A stretch of DNA of 64,000 nucleotides from JAVBTT01 sp031550325. GTDB lineage: Bacteria > Bacillota > Clostridia > Oscillospirales > UBA929. A model generated the notes under the pieces. It ran no database searches and was not told the origin of the DNA. It was given only the letters and a program-made list of their open reading frames with translations. A program made the translations under genes and the position numbers. This document shows, piece after piece, positions 23,933 to 31,717 of this stretch (its first letter is position 1; every line of letters starts with the position of its first letter). Where the stretch lies: positions 28,444 to 92,443 of the forward strand of contig JAVBOR010000013.1 in assembly GCA_031550325.1 (NCBI GenBank), read 5' to 3'.

Positions 23933-26288
23933 GGTTGATCCATTTCCCTGCGGGAGGTTTTTGCAGCAGTTCGGCGTTTTGGGCGATCAGGCCAATGCGC
24001 TGCCTCACGCAGTTCACGGTGTCGAAGGGATCCTCGGGCGTGTTGAAAATATAGTCCTCCAGCCGCGCCAGCGTCGTGCGGGCGACATGCATGCGCGTGT
24101 CTGAGGCGGCGTAATAGATATAGATTTCGTCGTTGTCGGTGCGCACCCAGCCATTGGAAAACACCACGTTGGACACGTCGCCCACGCGTTCGCCGGCCAG
24201 CGGCGTCAGGAACGCGCCCGAGGGCTTGTGCGTGACCACCCAGGGCTTTTCGAGGTCGGCGGCGAAGCAGTACAGCACATAGCGCAGTCCGGCCGCCGTG
24301 TTGCGCACGCCGTGGGCGAGGTGCAAAAAGCCGCGCGCCGTGCGGATGGGCGGCGGGCCGAGGCCGTTTTTGACCTCATAGACCGTATGGTAGCGCTTTT
24401 CGTCCATGAGCCGCTCGTCCGACACCACGGCGTGCGTGATGTCCTCGCAGGTGCCGAAAGAGATGCCGCCGCCCGACCCGGTGTCGATGAAGCCGTCCTG
24501 CGGGCGGGTGTAAAACGCGTACCGTCCGTCGATAAACTCGGGATGCAGCACCACGTTGCGCTGCTGAGACGATTTGGAGCGAAGGTTTTCCAGCCGCTCC
24601 CAGCGCACAAGGTCGCGCGTCCGGATGATGCCCGCGTAGGCCAGCGCGCTGGAGGTGTCGCCCTTCGGCGCGGAGTTGTCATGATGCTCGCTGCAGAATA
24701 CGCCGTAGATATAGCCATCCTCGTGGGCGGTCAGACGCAGGTCGTATACATTGACCTCGCCGGGGCAGGGTGCGCCGTCCCAGGTCACCGGATCAAGCAA
24801 AAACCGGAAGCCGTGCGTGGGGTGCTCGCTCTCGGCCAGCGCAAAGAACGACTTGCGGTCGGCGCCCTCGACGCGCACCGACAGATAGTATTTCCCGTTC
24901 CAGTAAATGGCGCCCGCGTTCAGCGTGGCGTTGACACCCAGACGTTCCATGAAAAACGGATTGCTCTCGGCAGAAAGGTCAAAGCGCCAGTGCAGCGGCA
25001 TATGCGCGCGCGTGCACACAGGGTGCTGATAGCGGTCGTACACGCCGTTATAGAAGTGCGGGTTGACCGCGTTCGGGCGCGACAGCAGGGTCTCCTGCTC
25101 GCGCAGCGCCTCAAAATACACAGGGTGCGCGCCGCCGAGCCGGTCCAGAATCTCCATGCACATGCGCGCGTTGTGATAGGGCGTTTTCCACGGCCCGCCG
25201 ACAGACCGGCGAATCGGCACCCAGTTTGCGTCAAGCGACCAGAACCATTCGCCGTTGGGGCGGGGATCGATCACGTGGTTCTGGATGCCCGCGTAGACGG
25301 CCTTGGCGGCCGCCATATACCGGCCGTCAAAGGTCAGCGAGTAGGCGTTGACAAAGCCGATCACCGCCTCAGCCTGAATCCACCAGACCTTGGTCTCGTC
25401 GAACACGCCGCCCTCCTCCTCGTTGGCCAGAGAGCCGTCCGGCAAAACAGCCGTGTTGAGCACGCTGCGCGCGACGCCCAGAACCATGTCCCGGTAATAC
25501 CGCACGTCGGCGCAGCCGAGCGCCTTCAGCGCATCCCAGATCAGCCAGGTCGCCTCGATGTCGTGGCCAAAGGATTTCAGGGAGGAACAGGGCTTCCAGT
25601 GGGCGTCAAAAAATACATCGAAGCAGCCGCGGTCGGGGTTATAGATTTTTTTGTGGAAGAGCTCTGCCAGGTGGGCCAGACGGTCGCCGACGGCGACGTC
25701 GCCGCAGGCTGCATAGAGGCTGGTATATGCCTCAAGGAGGTGCAGATGCGTGTTGGTCGTGGTCTCGGCCTGCAGCTCTTCGCCGATGAGTTCGTTGGAC
25801 AGCGGCGACCAGGTGCGGTCAAACTCCTCCAAATAGCGGTCGTCCTCGGCGCTGTACCCCACGCGCTCGATCAGCAAGAAAATGTCTCTGGCCTGACGCA
25901 GCGCGTCGTCCGAGCCCGTGAGCAGAGCGTACTCGCTAAACGCATAAACGGCAAAGGCCTGCGCGTACACATGCTTGCGTGTGTCGGACGGCGTGCCGTC
26001 GCGGTGCGCCGTCCAATAGATGCCGCCGTACTCCGGGTCGATGAGCCTGACCAGAAAGGCGTACGCGTGGTCTGCCATATCGCGGTAGACGGGATTCATA
26101 AACCGCCGGGCCGCCGCCGACCACGTCCACAAATGGCGCGCAGCCGCAATGCCGCCCTTGTCGGCGTCCTTGTGTACGACAAGGTCAAAGTCCACCTCGC
26201 CGTAAAAACCGCCGTGCTCGCGGTCGGCGGTCTCCATCCAAAAGGGAAGGATATGCCCCTTTAATTCGCGTTCAACTTCGGTCATCAT
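23925..26288 (-). CDS. fused mannobiose 2-epimerase / mannosylglucose phosphorylase (AGE + GH130)
   Basis: The start is ATG 26288 or 26285, after GAGGTGG. The upstream extension of the frame runs into the kinase gene. The product is 787 residues. Residues 1-395 match cellobiose/mannobiose 2-epimerases (AGE barrel): RHLWTWSAAARRF, SFGHDIEATWLIWDAL, KVWWIQAEAVIGFVNAY and WKTPYHNARMCMEI hold the active-site His and Trp residues. Residues 397-787 match GH130 4-O-beta-D-mannosyl-D-glucose phosphorylase: GVNATLNAGAIYWNGKYYL, NVYDLRLTAHEDG, RNVVLHPEFIDG, YTRPQDGFIDTGSGGG, LHLAHGVRNTAAGLRYVLY and GDVSNVVFSNGWV. These are two consecutive enzymes of beta-mannan breakdown, normally separate genes. No stop or frameshift divides them. 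Confidence 0.94.
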   Translation of the reverse strand: MMTEVERELKGHILPFWMETADREHGGFYGEVDFDLVVHKDADKGGIAAARHLWTWSAAARRFMNPVYRDMADHAYAFLVRLIDPEYGGIYWTAHRDGTPSDTRKHVYAQAFAVYAFSEYALLTGSDDALRQARDIFLLIERVGYSAEDDRYLEEFDRTWSPLSNELIGEELQAETTTNTHLHLLEAYTSLYAACGDVAVGDRLAHLAELFHKKIYNPDRGCFDVFFDAHWKPCSSLKSFGHDIEATWLIWDALKALGCADVRYYRDMVLGVARSVLNTAVLPDGSLANEEEGGVFDETKVWWIQAEAVIGFVNAYSLTFDGRYMAAAKAVYAGIQNHVIDPRPNGEWFWSLDANWVPIRRSVGGPWKTPYHNARMCMEILDRLGGAHPVYFEALREQETLLSRPNAVNPHFYNGVYDRYQHPVCTRAHMPLHWRFDLSAESNPFFMERLGVNATLNAGAIYWNGKYYLSVRVEGADRKSFFALAESEHPTHGFRFLLDPVTWDGAPCPGEVNVYDLRLTAHEDGYIYGVFCSEHHDNSAPKGDTSSALAYAGIIRTRDLVRWERLENLRSKSSQQRNVVLHPEFIDGRYAFYTRPQDGFIDTGSGGGISFGTCEDITHAVVSDERLMDEKRYHTVYEVKNGLGPPPIRTARGFLHLAHGVRNTAAGLRYVLYCFAADLEKPWVVTHKPSGAFLTPLAGERVGDVSNVVFSNGWVRTDNDEIYIYYAASDTRMHVARTTLARLEDYIFNTPEDPFDTVNCVRQRIGLIAQNAELLQKPPAGKWINHG

Positions 26289-26346
26289 ATTCAAAAAAAT
26301 CCACCTCACATCCAAAAATTGCCTGAGAGAATGTGGCCCCCGCCGC

Positions 26347-28188
26347 TCAAAGCGCGCCGGACTCGCGAAGAGGAATGCGCACGTCCACGCAGAGGCCGCC
26401 GTTTTGCGCGGGGTAGATACGCAGTCCGCAGTCTGCGCCGTAAAAAAGCCGGATGCGGTCGTTGACATTTTCCACACCAATGCCATGGTCGCTGCCGCCG
26501 GCCGCCGCCGGAGCGGTCAGCCGCGCCGACAGAGCCTCCAGTTCCGAGGCGGACATGCCCACGCCATTGTCCCGGAGCGTGAGCACCAACAGACTGTTTT
26601 CCACGCTGCTGGACAGTTCAATCGTGCAGTTGTCCTTTTTTTGCGGAAACCCATGGTAGATGCTGTTTTCCACCAGCGGCTGAAGCGTCATGCGCAGAAT
26701 CTGCAGCTCCATATGTTCGGGCGGAATGCTGACCAGTATGTGGATTTTATCGTCAAAGCGGAGATTTTGCAAGCCCACATAGGAAAAAAGATGCTCAACC
26801 TCGCGCGCGACGGTCACAAACTCGCCCTCTGAGCTGATGCTGTAGCGCATCAGTTTGCCCAGCTGAAGAACCATTTTAGAGGTCACGCGGTCGCCGTTAA
26901 TCAGCGAGGTCATGCGGATGGCCTCGAGGGTGTTGTAGAGGAAATGCGGGTTGATCTGCGCCTGCAGCGCGTTGAGCTCTGCCTCCTTCTTGCGCAGCAC
27001 GGCCACGTGGTTTTCGTTGACGAGCGTGTCGATGCGCCCCATCATGCGGTTGAATACCTGCCCGAGTTTGCCGATCTCGTCATGGTGACGCACAGGCAGG
27101 CGGACGGTCAGATCCCCCTCCCCAATGTGTCCCATCTGAACGATCATCTGCTTGAGGGGCCGCGTGATGCCATAGGAAACGGCGATGGAGATGATCAGGG
27201 ACAGCAGCACAAAGACAAGAGAGAGCAGGGCAAAGGTGCGCCAGAGCTGATCCATGTCGGCGTAGTAGTTTGCCTCGGGGACAAGCATCACCAGATACAG
27301 GTCCGCCCGGCTGAGCGTGGCGACAGTCACATGCACGCGCGCGCCGCGTCCGCCGCTTTGCGCGAGCTCGGTCACCTGACCGCTATCCAGGGTGAAATAG
27401 GCCGTCAGATCGGTCGCGGAATATTGCAGGCCAACGTTCTTCTCTTCGGTGTCGTAGGAGATAACCCCGTTCCGGTCCAGCAGCAGGGCGCGCTCGTTGT
27501 CATTGCGCTTGAGGCTGGAAACGCTCTCGCGCAGAAACTTCACGTCGGCGTAGATGCGCATGACGCCCACCAGGTCGACGCTGGAGGGGTCGATGATGGC
27601 GCGCGCGACGGAAAAGACATAGAAGTTGTCTTTTTCGGGAAACGCAAGCGGGGGGTACTTTTCGCTGGGAAAATACAGCGCTTCTCCCGAGGAGGAAAGG
27701 CAGAGCTGAAACCATGGCTCGCCGACGGGATTGTAGGGGAAGAGCAGCTGATTGTTGCGCATGCGGTTGAGGCCGACGCCGACGGTGTTGAACAGGAAGA
27801 CGCTGTGGATGCTGCTGTTGAGCATGCGGATATTGGTCAGCAGCTGGCCGATGATGGTCTCCTCCTCAAAAGAGAAGCCCGGGTCGGCGCCACGGTCGAT
27901 GCGGAGCCTGTTCTCCTTCAGCAGCGAAATGACGCGCTGGTCGTACAGGGGCTGCGTGGTCAGCGCCTCCAGGGAGGCCACGGTGTTGTCGATGCTGCCG
28001 GCCGCCTGAAGCGACATTTGAAGGCGCAGGTTTTTTTCCTTGGCGGTTTCCAGCTCGGTGAAGACGCCAAACAGAATATAGAAGACCAGCGAGATGGGAA
28101 TGATGAGCAGCAGCACATGATTGAGGATCATCTTCATCTGCAGAGAGCTTTCCCAATACGGATGGCGTCCGCGCCGCCTACTGAACAA
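26347..28188 (-). CDS. YesM-type sensor histidine kinase
   Basis: A 613-residue kinase starting at TTG 28188 with AGGAGGG five bases upstream. It has two spans (about 22-42 and 310-335) flanking a Cache-like extracytoplasmic sensor, HAMP (about 335-390), His_kinase (LQAQINPHFLYNTLEAIR with the phospho-acceptor His) and HATPase (VENSIYHGFPQKKD, LRDNGVGMS, GIGVENVNDRIRLFYG). YesM kinases respond to external sugars and phosphorylate a YesN-type AraC regulator, which is encoded in the same operon. It is 23 bases downstream of the solute-binding gene. Confidence 0.93.
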   Translation of the reverse strand: MFSRRRGRHPYWESSLQMKMILNHVLLLIIPISLVFYILFGVFTELETAKEKNLRLQMSLQAAGSIDNTVASLEALTTQPLYDQRVISLLKENRLRIDRGADPGFSFEEETIIGQLLTNIRMLNSSIHSVFLFNTVGVGLNRMRNNQLLFPYNPVGEPWFQLCLSSSGEALYFPSEKYPPLAFPEKDNFYVFSVARAIIDPSSVDLVGVMRIYADVKFLRESVSSLKRNDNERALLLDRNGVISYDTEEKNVGLQYSATDLTAYFTLDSGQVTELAQSGGRGARVHVTVATLSRADLYLVMLVPEANYYADMDQLWRTFALLSLVFVLLSLIISIAVSYGITRPLKQMIVQMGHIGEGDLTVRLPVRHHDEIGKLGQVFNRMMGRIDTLVNENHVAVLRKKEAELNALQAQINPHFLYNTLEAIRMTSLINGDRVTSKMVLQLGKLMRYSISSEGEFVTVAREVEHLFSYVGLQNLRFDDKIHILVSIPPEHMELQILRMTLQPLVENSIYHGFPQKKDNCTIELSSSVENSLLVLTLRDNGVGMSASELEALSARLTAPAAAGGSDHGIGVENVNDRIRLFYGADCGLRIYPAQNGGLCVDVRIPLRESGAL

Positions 28189-28211
28189 ATAAAGCCCTCC
28201 TTCTCAAAGCG

Positions 28212-29474
28212 TCAGGACCGCGCCGCCTTCCAGCGCGCGTTGAGGTCATCAAAGATGCCCTCGGGGCTCTTGCCGCTGACAATTTCCTGCGCAATCTCCA
28301 GATAATCCAGCTCAGTGCGCGTGATGATCTCCTGCAGCTCGGCCGTATCTCCGATCTCCTCCAGATAGTTGGGCCGGAAGCTGTTGAACTCCCTGACATA
28401 GGAGAGGTCAACCTTGACGCTTCTGCGCGCGGAGAGAAGGCCGCAGCGCTGCGCAAAGTCCAGGTATTTGTCCTCCATCAGAAAGTTGAAAAACGCCATG
28501 GCGGCCTCGGGGCAGCGTGTGTTTTTGGCCACGGCCATGGCGATGTCCGGCCCGGCGGTCACATTGCGCTGTCCGTCAGTGTCGTCGTACGGAAACGGAA
28601 AGAAGCCGACGTCCTCGAGCGTGAGGGCATCGCCGATGGCCTGCGGGACATACCAGCTGCCCAGCAGCATCATGCCGATCTCACCCCGCCGGAAGGCAGC
28701 GCCCGTGGGCTCCCAGTCGCAGTCAACCGAAAGGGGTTCGTCCTCGACAATGCCGGAATCCACGAAGCGCTTGAGCAGGCCGTAGCTCCGCACCACCGCG
28801 CTGTCGGGCGTGAAGGGCTCATCCTCCAGCGCGAGCTTGTTGCGCAGTTCCGGATCGCCCGAAATCATTTTACATACATCCTGCCAATAATACTGCAGCG
28901 GCCACTTGGCCTTTGCGACCGTAGCCAGACCAACGCGGCCCGAGGCCTTTATGGCGCGGGCGCACTCCAGAAACTGCGTCAGCGTGTTGGGTACGGTCAA
29001 ATCGAGCTCGGTAAAGATCTTCTTGTTGTACACAATGCCGACGGCCACGAGCCCCGTGGGCATGGCGTAGAGCCTGCCGTCGTTTCCCGTAAACTGGTCG
29101 ATGCCCGTGAAATCGTCCGCGTAGGGCAGGTCATCGAGCGGACGGTTGTACTGCTGGAGCTGCGCCCTGGTGTATGTGGTCGGGTGGACCGACCAGATGT
29201 CAGGCAGGTCATTTGTGGCCATTTTGATCTTCATTGTGTCAAAATAGTCCTTGACCGTGTCAATTTCAATGATGACGTTCGGGTATTTTTGATTAAACTC
29301 GGCCACATACTGCGGCAGAACCGAGTTTTGAAAATCTGTTCGATGGGAACTGTAGACAATGGTCCCACTGAGCTCTTCGGGCGCAGAGGGCGAAAAGCTC
29401 GCGGGCGTGGGCGCGCAGGCGCACAGGCCCGCGCACAGCAGCGCGCACCACAGGATGGCAAAGAGTCTGTTCAC
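28212..29474 (-). CDS. extracellular solute-binding lipoprotein (family 1, sugar type)
   Basis: A 420-residue protein. GTG start with GGAAGGAGA upstream. Lipobox LCACA (Cys about 20). The body has the MalE-like pattern: YVAEFNQKYPNVIIEIDTV, DLPDIWSVHPT, YAMPTGLVAVGIVYNKKIF and EIGMMLLGSWYVPQA. It binds a sugar outside the membrane. It lies between the response regulator and the sensor kinase. No ABC permease or ATPase gene is found with it in the window, so it may feed a remote transporter or act as an accessory sensor for the YesM kinase. Confidence 0.9.
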   Translation of the reverse strand: MNRLFAILWCALLCAGLCACAPTPASFSPSAPEELSGTIVYSSHRTDFQNSVLPQYVAEFNQKYPNVIIEIDTVKDYFDTMKIKMATNDLPDIWSVHPTTYTRAQLQQYNRPLDDLPYADDFTGIDQFTGNDGRLYAMPTGLVAVGIVYNKKIFTELDLTVPNTLTQFLECARAIKASGRVGLATVAKAKWPLQYYWQDVCKMISGDPELRNKLALEDEPFTPDSAVVRSYGLLKRFVDSGIVEDEPLSVDCDWEPTGAAFRRGEIGMMLLGSWYVPQAIGDALTLEDVGFFPFPYDDTDGQRNVTAGPDIAMAVAKNTRCPEAAMAFFNFLMEDKYLDFAQRCGLLSARRSVKVDLSYVREFNSFRPNYLEEIGDTAELQEIITRTELDYLEIAQEIVSGKSPEGIFDDLNARWKAARS

Positions 29475-29503
29475 GCCCGGTCTCCTTCCCGATTGGCAGC
29501 CGA

Positions 29504-31120
29504 TCAGATGGCGAGATTGCGGTAGGCGTTTGGCGGCACGCCCACGAGCTTTTTGAAGACCTTGCTGAAGTACGTCGGATCGTCGTACCCCACCAGGGTT
29601 CCCACCTGGTAGGCTTTCATCCCCTTGTCGCGCAGCAGCGCCTTGGCGCGTTCGATGCGGATACGCGTCAAATAGTCCAAAAAGTGCTCCCCGGTCTGTT
29701 CATGAAACAGCTCACAGATGTAGTTGGGCGAGACATGGGCGATCTCAGAGATGCGTCCGAGCGTAATCTGCTCGCTGTAGTTGTCGTCGACATACGTCTT
29801 GATCATGTCGACCAGCCGGTTTCCCTTGCCCGCCGATCGGTGCATCCCGCTCATCATCTCGACGCAGACCGTCGTTGTGTAGTCTAGGATCGCCTCGCAG
29901 GTTTCGAGAAGCTCAATCTGCTGTATGTAGGAGTATTCCTCGCCGTGCAGTCTGGTCAGCGTCGAGGCGAGCCTTTGGTATTCCTGCAAAATGCGGGAGA
30001 AGGCGTCGCTGAAGATCCGGCGCGCGAGCGTGCCTGGCGCGCCACAGTGGCGCAGCGCCAGGCCAAATGACTCCCAGGCGCGTCTCAGGCCAAGGGCGTC
30101 GTTTCGGTTGATGTGGGCCAGGATGGACTCCTGGGCCCTGTCCAGCGCCTTTTGCGCCGGCAGGGAGAGGGTGAGCTCCGCCTCGGAGTGCGCCCTGACG
30201 GACTCGGGCGTCACGTCGATGCGCGTCACGCCCGTGCGGTAAAACGCGTTGGCCAGCGACTGCGCCACGCGGTCCATATTCTGTCCGGCCTGGCTGAGGT
30301 GTTCAAATGGCTCGGACACCACCAGCGTGACCGCCACCTTTTGCTGATGTCTGAGGTCACCGTACAGTGCCTCCAGAGCGCGATCCGTGGGCCGGCTGTC
30401 GTCCGCGCCCAAAAGCGCGACCACGCCCGACCGGTCAAGGTGCGGCAGAAACAGCGGCAGCTCCGCCATAGCGGAGCCCATCATCTTGCGAAAGGAGTTT
30501 TGCTCATAGTGATGCTCGCGCCTGTTCCTGTGCAGTTGAAGGCCGGTGTCTATGTGGATGGCGGCGATGCGAAAGCAGCCGAGCTCACCCGGAAGGCCAA
30601 GGAGCGCCAGCTGCGCGCGCGCCTGTCCGGGCTGGGCATACAGACCTGTGCGGGTGATGTCCCGCGAAAGCTGCTCAGTGAGGTGTGCAAGGCTCTCTTT
30701 GATCAATAGCTGCTGTTCACGCTCGACGCGCGCCGCGGCGTCGGCCTTTTCCACCGCGCAAAGGGCGTTGTCCAGCGCACTGCGCAACTGATCCTCATCA
30801 ATGGGCTTGAGGATATAATCCAAGACGCCGCCGCAAATGGCCTTACGAGCGTATGTAAACTCGGCGTGTCCGCTTAAAATGATCTTATGAACATGGGGGT
30901 CAATCTGGTTGAGCCGCTCGATAAACTGCAGCCCGTTGACCTTGGGCATCATCATGTCGACAATGGCCACATGCGGCCGGCAGCGCTCAACAAGCTCCAG
31001 CGCCTCTTCCCCGTCGGCCGCCTCGCCAACGACCTCGAAGCCCGCGTCAAAGTCTTCGATGATGCGCGCAAGGCCCTTGCGGATAATGGTCTCGTCATCA
31101 ACCAGCAGTATCTTTAGCAT
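29504..31120 (-). CDS. YesN-type AraC-family response regulator
   Basis: A 538-residue regulator. ATG at 31120 follows GGAGGAATACC. The receiver domain (1-120) has VDDE, phospho-acceptor Asp in HVAIVDMMMPKVNG, and Lys in YILKPIDED. A long central linker (about 130-430) follows. The C-terminal AraC helix-turn-helix pair (about 435-535) has ITLGRISEIAHVSPNYICELF and GYDDPTYFSKVFKKLVG. It should be phosphorylated by the YesM-type kinase in the operon and activate mannoside genes. It is the first gene of the six-gene minus-strand operon, behind the promoter at 31376-31404. Confidence 0.93.
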   Translation of the reverse strand: MLKILLVDDETIIRKGLARIIEDFDAGFEVVGEAADGEEALELVERCRPHVAIVDMMMPKVNGLQFIERLNQIDPHVHKIILSGHAEFTYARKAICGGVLDYILKPIDEDQLRSALDNALCAVEKADAAARVEREQQLLIKESLAHLTEQLSRDITRTGLYAQPGQARAQLALLGLPGELGCFRIAAIHIDTGLQLHRNRREHHYEQNSFRKMMGSAMAELPLFLPHLDRSGVVALLGADDSRPTDRALEALYGDLRHQQKVAVTLVVSEPFEHLSQAGQNMDRVAQSLANAFYRTGVTRIDVTPESVRAHSEAELTLSLPAQKALDRAQESILAHINRNDALGLRRAWESFGLALRHCGAPGTLARRIFSDAFSRILQEYQRLASTLTRLHGEEYSYIQQIELLETCEAILDYTTTVCVEMMSGMHRSAGKGNRLVDMIKTYVDDNYSEQITLGRISEIAHVSPNYICELFHEQTGEHFLDYLTRIRIERAKALLRDKGMKAYQVGTLVGYDDPTYFSKVFKKLVGVPPNAYRNLAI

Positions 31121-31375
31121 GGTATTCCTCCTGGACAGAAATACGTTTATGCGGGGAAACCCCGAAAGGCGCCGCTTCAGGGCATTTATTGAGGGTGGCC
31201 GCGCGGGAGCGGGGGTTTTGAATCAAAAAACGCGTCCCGCCGAAAAAAGTGGCGCACCGTAAACGATTAAGTTCTCGGAGCTACCGGCACGCCAGGCACG
31301 CAAAGAGGTGGGCTCCAGTTTTTAGGAGAAGAGGGGCAGGGCAACGTGTTCAAAAAAACTTTGAATATATTATTC

Positions 31376-31404
31376 AGAATACCACAAGTTGCTTAAAGTG
31401 TCAA
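31376..31404 (-). promoter_or_regulatory. promoter of the mannobiose operon
   Basis: On the minus strand TTGACA (31404-31399), 17-base spacer, TATTCT (31381-31376). It lies back to back with the ileS promoter. Confidence 0.75.
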
Positions 31405-31424
31405 TCTGTGGGGCTTACGCGCAC

Positions 31425-31454
31425 TTGACTGCCAATCGGCGGGTATGGTATAGT
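31425..31454 (+). promoter_or_regulatory. promoter of the ileS operon
   Basis: TTGACT (31425-31430), 18-base spacer, TATAGT (31449-31454). The predicted transcript begins about 255 bases before the ileS start. Confidence 0.75.
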
Positions 31455-31717
31455 AGTGGGGCTGATGAAAAAAGCCCTTTTCCGCTCGAAGCCGCACGGC
31501 GATGAGTTGCCGATTTCGGAGGATTGGAGCCGCATCCACATCTTAATGCGGTGAAATGTTCCGAAATTGGTCAATGGAAAGACTTTGGAGTCGCGACTGT
31601 GGGGTTTACCTGCAGCCTGTAGTGGTGTGACTCATTCAAAAACGCCTCAAACGGCCTTGGATGCGGACTTTCCCGGTCCGTCCGGCCGCGCGGGAGCCAA
31701 TGACTGAAAAAGGTTTG
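31455..31717 (+). ncRNA. structured 5' leader of ileS, type unknown
   Basis: The leader contains an 11-bp helix, CCGATTTCGGA (about 31511-31521) with TCCGAAATTGG (about 31559-31569), enclosing a second hairpin CCGCAT/ATGCGG. A short GGGCT/AGCCC stem followed by TTTT lies near the start. An ileS leader in Firmicutes is often a T-box, but the T-box consensus AGGGTGGNACCGCG is not present. It may be a divergent regulator or an unrelated RNA. Confidence 0.4.

Noticed and set aside
24228..26264. A 678-residue open frame antisense to the epimerase/phosphorylase
   Set aside because: The minus strand carries two strongly conserved enzyme domains; the plus frame has no recognisable domain.
31455..31717. 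Classical T-box riboswitch before ileS
   Set aside because: The AGGGTGGNACCGCG core is absent and no specifier-loop features could be identified; kept only as an unknown structured leader.
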